From Branchiostoma floridae (Eukaryota > Chordata > Leptocardii > Amphioxiformes > Branchiostomatidae): DNA of 64,000 nt. The stretch is from contig NC_049992.1 in the NCBI RefSeq assembly GCF_000003815.2, forward strand, positions 14,676,603-14,740,602. The letters are read 5' to 3'. Shown in pieces: positions 57,009 through 64,000 of this stretch. Position 1 is the stretch's first letter. Every line of letters begins with the position of its first letter. A program made the position numbers and the translations under genes. The notes under the pieces are model-generated. The model did no database searches, was not told the DNA's origin, and saw only the letters and a program-made list of their open reading frames with translations.

Positions 57009-60000
57009 ATTCCATGCCACATGCCATTGAGAAATACCTTGCAAAATTGATGAGAATACTGAATGAATACATTGTCTTTACTACAGTGGTTGAGAAAAAA
57101 ATAAGTCCCAGACCGACTATTCCTTATGTCTTTTCTTACATCTCCATCCACCACCACTGTATATTCTGAATTCAAAAACTAAAGAAAGGCAACCGTTACG
57201 ATTAGATCTTCTTCAAAGTTTGGCAACAGTGTAAATCTCTTATGTGACCTTTCCGGTTTTACCTCTGTCTCTTATTTAATGACAAGTCGTATCTTTCCCA
57301 ATCCTACGGTTGTCATTAGTGCGTGACATTTTTGAAACCTTATTTAAAACATAGCCGTTTTTATCCTACTTCACGAAAATGCCACCGTAAGAAATCACAC
57401 AACGCGCCACTCCTGGTTCGTAAATATCTCCAATAGGTACAAAGGGCTCCAGGCATGGGATTTCTTCTGACTTATGGCATTTACGCTTTTTCCTGGAGGA
57501 GAATAGCCGGTTTTATCATTTGCGGGACAGGACTCGTTTTCCCCGGGGAGTTAGCCCAACCGCACGCCTTTCAACACCGGCCAGCCGTCTGTCCGACAGG
57601 CAGGCACTTGAGCCTGGAGGGATTAAAGGCTTAGGGGCCTAATTACGGTGATAGATCGTACTTTGTAGTTCTAGATATGAAATGAAATATGGCTTCAGAC
57701 ATACACGACGCAAGTTCAAAGCCTTGCTGGTTCCAACTCCGTGGGCACAATGCCATGACGAGTACAAAGACTTGAAAAATAGCATGCCCATTTTTTTTAT
57801 GGTACCCGCTTTGAAAGGAGAAATTCTAGCCGGTATTACATGATCTTGTTGATGAACTGCATTTTAGTATTAATAGCCCCGGTGCCTTTCAGGGCATGTT
57901 GCATCCGCCTTGCGTGCTGGCAACAAAACGCTCAGCGGGGCGTGTGGCAATGATTGCCTGGGAAAAGCCGTCCCATGAACGATGCAACTCCGGGCCACCT
58001 GCTTTTGGAGGAGACACATACTTAGACAATGAAAAATGAGGGTGTTTGCGACGTAATCACCGTGATTTTCAAGAGCACTCCCAACGGATGAGACTGCGGG
58101 GACCAGCAATAGAATCGTGCATATCAGCAGAGGGCATATTTCGTTGTAAATGTAGGTGGGGAAAAAAGCGGGTAATTCAGTCACAGCGGATCAAAGTCGT
58201 TGGCGATCTCTATCACCCAGCTGTATCGTAAAATGGAAGTGAATGGCAGCAACGCCCTCAGGATGCTGAGCATGTCCCCCGTACAAAAGCGTGACTGAAA
58301 TAAAGATGAAAAGCACAGCGGGGTGTCCACTTTCTTTCGCCGTTAAGTGGACAGCGTACTGCACATTTAATGGCCTTTATTCTACAGAACACAAAGGAAA
58401 AGGCAGGAATGTTTTTATCAACGTATCGATTATGGACCCAGACCACGTCGCCATTGTTCTTCATCAGTCGCAAGAGTAGAAGGTCGTTACCAGTATGACG
58501 ACAATGCCAACCTTTTCTAAATGATTTATGTATTTTTCTCTAGTTTTAGATGACAAAAATATTGCCAGAAGTGCAACCCCATGACCAAACGGCGATCAAA
58601 ATAAGAACCTTTGATTGACACATCACAGCGTGAGATTAAAAGGATGAAAATATTGTTCTTTTGTGGCGTGTATTTAAGACATATAATTTTTATGGCCATT
58701 TAAAGGCCGTGTTCATTATTTATCAATGCATTATGCTAGGATGTACTTGGCATTGTATTTTTTCTTGTGTCATTTCAATATTTAAGGGAGAAGTAGACTT
58801 TTGGGATTCTTTTGACTCTAGACAGCTGATTCTGAGAAAACAGACGATACTTCTGTTTTCATTGTTACGGGTTTTATCCTTGCCGTATTTATTACGTCCA
58901 AGCGAAAACATAAACAAGCGATATGATCGATGAACGATATTTGTGATTATTCTCTTTCGAAATCGTCCCTTGTAGTTTAAAAGATACGCTTTATAGTTCT
59001 CAAACCTACAATACTTACTCTCTATTCCAAAAGTTCTCTACTAAAAATCATGATCATATCATGGGATGAGGCATCAAAACCAGAAGTCGAGCTGCAATAA
59101 TGTAGATAGCTACAAGGGGATCATAATCAATCTTGACCTTTATTTTTCCTACCCCTACCCACCTAACAAATGTCATGAGGATCCATTTAGAGTAATACTT
59201 CCTGAAGACAAAGAAGCAAACGACACCGAAAACATAGCTTGACGAAGGTAATAGTCCTCGCTGACTTTCACGTATATAAGTCCCTTCAGCATTAATAGAG
59301 GTATAGGTGTGTCTTTGTCAATCTCAAAATCCTGTGGTAAAAATATCCTGCAGCTCAGTATCGGGTACAATGCTCCAAATCGAATGCTTCTATCGTATTG
59401 TGTTGAGTGAAGACATATTTGTGAGTAGAAAAGACTTGACACATACACGTTAATAGGATGCATTCAGTCTGATGAAACATAGATGAAGTTCATAGATAGC
59501 CCATCTGATGGCAAAACGCCCCGCATAACTGAATGGATTAATGTCACCATAGATGCGTTTGCGTGGCCGCCAGATAGGATGGCAGTCTTAAGTTGGATTC
59601 TAGGTGAAACATGTCTGTCTTATCTTCCGGTATTATCGCCCCTGTTCCCGTAGAGATAACGGTTAGCCACGTACAATATGTAACCACAGTCATCCAGTCG
59701 CCAATGGCACTTCTCAGGTCGATTTTATGTCCATCTAATGTGCCTGAATCAGCAGATAAAATCAAAGACTTGTTGCGAATTGTCCTTAATGGTAGAGTAT
59801 TCCCATCTATGAGCATGTTCCGCACGTTAGCGTTACTTACAGTCTTCAGACGTTTCTTCTAAAAATCGACTCAACTGCATAGTTATCTTCAATGGAATGG
59901 CTTCTGCAAGATGATAAAAAAATCTATAATGACCAACGAACGCACCGAAGACACTATATAGTTGTACTTATGTTCCTCATCGAATATGCTTTTAGGCACG

Positions 60001-62532
60001 ATTGTATTGGATGATGTAGGACTATGTCGTAGGTCAAATGATTGAATTGGTTTCTTGTTCCATGTCTACATGAAGACGGACGATAGTCAAGGCGTAATGA
60101 GATGTGATGGTGTCCGTTGATGTACAACTGTACACTACCGGGCCAGATATTCTAACGTAACCCAATAATACAGCCTGCGGTATTGCCTGTGGTTACAATC
60201 TAAGTTACAGTATTTTCTTGGGAAAAGGAATATTACATATTGACCGCTGCAACTGGAAGCATAAAAAGCCGTAGGGGGGTGGGGGTGGAGGGACATCAAA
60301 AGCTATCCGCCATAAAAAAGCATGCCCTAGAGAAAGCATAATAGAAACGGAAGTTGTGCTGCAGTGCTAATGGATGTCGCCTGGAGGCCCGTAGACGACC
60401 TTGGCTTTTGCCTCTTATGACCTACCCACATACCAAATACTATCAAAATCTATTCAGGTTCTTAACTTATACTGACCACAAATTATCAGTAACAATACCT
60501 CCATTTTAAAACTAAAAGGAAGCTACTTGGCACTTACTGATCATAATGTGTGCAGTAATGTTGAAGACACAAGAAATTAACGTCTTTGTATGTTTATATT
60601 TCATAGCAAAGGTTAACACCATAAGGCATATACAGCATCTACTTACTGTTGCGTGTAAAAGCTACAACAACAGACCTTCACACGTGTATATAGTACTGTA
60701 GTGGTACTAGTATTGCTGAAGTAGATGCCACTTTTGATTTATCCAAATTCGAGCTCATTTCCTGCGTGCCCAATTGAGTGGGATGTGAAGCCATTAGACT
60801 ATACCTTCAGGAACCTAATGGAACGAATTGGGTAAGGACAAAAACAGTCCATTAAAGCCTTTGAAGAAATGAATTGAATTATTTTCTAAGACGAATACCT
60901 AGAGTAATGGACCGAAAATGTCTTTTCAAAATACCCTTTCTTGTATAAATGAATTGAAAGAGAATGTCCCCTTTGTAATATCCTTTCCTCTGGGAATTTG
61001 AAAGGAAACAAACAAGATTGTACATGGATACGATTTTCTCTGCGTTCCTTTGTTACAAGATCACATTAGTCGTTATTGAAGCTCATGCACTAAATGTCAA
61101 ATGTTGAGCCATAATAAAACGTTTTGCTCTCCCGAAGGATAGTAGGGGAGTATAGGATGATCATTTGTTTGGCTTTAACTCTTACAGGAGGGGAGGGGAC
61201 TAGTTTATATTCATTTAGTAACTTCGTTCTAGGTCAGAATGATGGACTAACTGGATTTGTCTTCAGGATTATCTTCTTTCGGTCTTCTACTCGGAGAGGT
61301 TAAAGGTGACACGGCTGTGTTTGACTGATAACCTCCAAGTCTTCTCTAATCTACGTGGTACATGGCACGATGTCATTCTGTTACAGATGGAGAACAGGAA
61401 TATGTGTGGTACATGTACACGAAGGGCAGATGATATCATGAATTACGGACTTGTGCTGGGATGTGATACAACACTTCATGAAGTTTAGTAAGACCACGGC
61501 AAGTAAAGTTTATGGGTGACATCCTTTCGTGCTCCAGATTCAGTGAGAGAGGACTGAGAAAAATCAAAATTGGTAAGAAAATAAGATAACTAGGTTTTCA
61601 AAATAGACAATCTAAACGTTGTAACGAGAACTGAAGCGACAAAACGTGGTATCACGTCCAATAAGTAATTCATTTCTGTATTCAAGAGGTGCACTTATAC
61701 AAGTTGACTGGCATAATTTACCAAGTTGACAACATGCATAGCTACTACGTGTACGTACTACGTACGGTGGAACTTAAACTATTGAACTAGCGTTACTTCA
61801 ACGACTACGGTCAAAGCTACGTGTTCCTCACTAGTGTCACAAGAAATCTAGCCGCCTACATAACTTGAAAGAAGTTTTCGAACATGACTTTACTTGTTCA
61901 TGGCGTGACTAGAAGATCACACAGCATTAAAAAAGCGCAGCGGCGAGTAGAATAGGTAATAAGTAAAAGTACAGGGTTACCAATTACCCTCTGCGCGCCC
62001 ATATTGGCCTTAACTGTGACATACATCATATTGCAAACATGGCTTGATGGCACCGCACAAAGTGATTTCAAGGTGACATTGTAGAAGATTTCCCCTCCTT
62101 GAAAACCTCGCCAAAAAGTCACTTTATCCCCTGCTGCGACTAGAATTGCAGGATTTCCGGAATAGCAGTACCCCATTTGTTAAGTTCAAGGGAGGTAAAA
62201 CAGGTGCAGTGATATGATAGCACGGCAAAGAAAAGGGAGTAAAGAAAGATGGAACATCGAAATAACGGAAGGATTTAGTTCTCCGTAAGAACTGTCGTAA
62301 GGATAGATCCCGTTGAAAATCTCCGTACCCCTCCTTATATCCCACCCATCGATTAGTACGTGTTTCCACAATTGCTTATATTCTACCTTTGAGTCTGTGA
62401 AATTCTCTTCCCGCTCTAAATAAGGCGTCAAACGGTCAGAAATCTCAAGCCATAAAGGAGGGTGGGTAATATTTGAATTGAGATATTGAATAAAAATGAC
62501 AACGTAATCGAGCCTAAAGTACACTGAAAGGA
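57009..62532. other. Noncoding stretch, no gene recognised
   Basis: Frames at 61898-62524 (minus) look slightly protein-like but have no recognised domain. No mobile family could be defined here. Confidence 0.3.
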
Positions 62533-62719
62533 CATTTACAACCCGGGGCCCGGCCGGGCACCTTTCGGGAACTCAAAGTACAAAATTGAAAGACACCAAA
62601 CAACACAAGTAAAGGGAATAGTCTTGGGCATTATTTGTGTATAGTTTTAACTGAAAATTTCCAATTTTTGTTTCCACAAATGAAAATAAACAGCCCGGCC
62701 AGGCCCCCCTTTGGAAATG
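62533..62719. mobile_element. Family I MITE, copy 2
   Basis: 187 bp. Left CATTTACAACCCGGGGCCCG, right (inverted) CATTTCCAAAGGGGGGCCTG, with subterminal CCGGCCGGGC and TTTCGGGAACTCAAAGTAC as in copy 1 (12273-12457). Confidence 0.6.
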
Positions 62720-63187
62720 TGACGTTAGCCTGACATATATAATGTGTGCCTGAAAGGAAGGTAACGGCAAAGCACAATATGATCGCCTGCATCACGAATG
62801 ATTTCATGAAAAGGGCACGTTTGTCGTTGATCCAAAGACGACAAATCTTCTTCATTAGAAAATCCACCTCCTATACCAAAGTTATGATCCACTAAGAACT
62901 ATCCCCACTATCCCATTACCAACGACAATACTGGTTATTCGTCTTGTAGTGGTCTTTGGAAACTGACCGAATGAAAACCGACAATTTAGTCCTCAGGGGA
63001 TTCTGCTAAACTACCTTCACGCCAAACGTCACTCGTCCATCAAGTCTAGGAAAAGAATGGCAAAAGAAACGGACCGTTTATTATTCATTGTAACGTCGAC
63101 TATGATCATTGGTAGTGGTGGGAGAAAACCCCGGCAGTACGCCTGTGGGTGTCTATGAAACTACAGGAAGTATAATGTATGCCCACA

Positions 63188-63395
63188 TTCCACTACCTAG
63201 GACGTCCGACAAATTTTATAGATCAGTAAAAAAACGTATTTTTTTACACTTTATGTGTTTCACCTTTTTTAAAACTATACTTTTACATTTTGCATAATAT
63301 TTATCTATGAAATTGGGGGTTATAAAAATTCAATCTAGGACGCAGGGAGATCGCGGCACTGTCGCAGTTTATCGCACCTTCAGTACCCCCCCTCC
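63188..63395. mobile_element. Family C-related element, copy 5
   Basis: ATTCCACTACCTAGGACGTC at the left and the internal TCTAGGACGCAGGGAGATCG and GTCGCAGTTTATCGCACCTT match family C interiors at 5980-6020 and 42770-42785. The right terminus is unclear. Confidence 0.35.
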
Positions 63396-64000
63396 CAAAA
63401 AAAAGACCGCTGTAAAGATGTAACGTTAGATACAAGCATGGTTATTTAAGGTAAGACAACAGAAGGCGGAGCAACTTCAATAAACAATTTCATACCATTA
63501 ATATCTCACAGGGTAACCTGACGTGGAGAGTGATTTTCCAATTTAGTATGGGATATTAAACCATATGTGGCTTCTTACGAGCATTTGTTACCGGAGGAAC
63601 AACGCATGGTATTAATAGTGCATTCGAAGCCAAAGACTTAGCCTGTCAAACGGTAACAGGGTTGTAGCCAGCCTGAAATTAATTTTCAGTCCCCTGGATT
63701 TTGACTGGAAATCCTATCGAGCACCGAAGGCATGTTGTGACGTTGTACGTCATTTCTAGGGGGTCTGGGTCCCAGAAAATTTTTTAAATAAAGACCCTCT
63801 GAAACACTATTTTCTGCATACTGATTCAAATTGTGCTTGTAGACTAAGCTGTTCAATGACATCAGTTTTGGTGAAGAAGAACACATGGGTTTCAGTTTTT
63901 TATATCTTTACATATTAATTAATTTTTGTCTCTCCCAGGGGACGGAATGGGGAAAACTTTTTTCAGTCCCCAGCTGCAAAATTCCTTCAAAGGACTGAAG

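Noticed and set aside
62631-62867. Minus-strand frame with a convincing signal peptide (MKSFVMQAIILCFAVTFLSG)
   Set aside because: No donor in a useful phase follows, and the frame runs into family I MITE sequence. Too far and unsupported to join to gene 1.

Overview
This is animal genomic DNA: AT-rich, intron-dominated and full of short inverted-repeat transposons, with two assembly gaps (2592-2934, and 33830-33929, which is exactly 100 N). An invertebrate chordate of the lancelet (Branchiostoma) type is my best guess. It rests on the immunoglobulin-type receptor exons, the regular phase-1 introns and the dense MITE landscape, and is inference rather than a database match.

The main content is one split gene on the minus strand and the start of a second, related one. 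Gene 1 reads right to left: signal-peptide exon (49323-49374), cysteine-less V-like Ig exon (40073-40423), two canonical Ig exons (36417-36710 and 32394-32672), transmembrane exon (30529-30756), short proline-rich cytoplasmic exon (29562-29645), and an SH3 domain exon (23075-23257). Every junction is phase 1 with GT-AG borders, so these exons can join in frame to give a type I membrane protein V-Ig-Ig-TM-tail-SH3. A 36-nt candidate exon (26386-26421) and two weaker ones may lie in the tail. The last exon is unresolved. Gene 2 starts at 4043 with another signal-peptide exon (3989-4043) and a second cysteine-less V-like exon (1783-2127), then runs off the left edge. The two look like tandem paralogues.

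The rest is intron and intergenic sequence, much of it mobile. It holds seven copies of a ~250 bp MITE (family A), family B MITEs, two of them nested inside larger family C elements, a 1063 bp Harbinger-like element whose target-site duplication forms part of a gene 1 splice donor, a mariner-type foldback element and an internally deleted mariner close together, tRNA-derived SINE-like copies, a degraded LINE 3' end, and three smaller inverted-repeat families (D, H, I). There is also an interspersed satellite of eight ~70-77 bp units (50620-51225), other tandem duplications and several microsatellites.

No rRNA gene, complete tRNA gene or CRISPR array was seen. Most long open frames here look like chance or repeat-derived frames.
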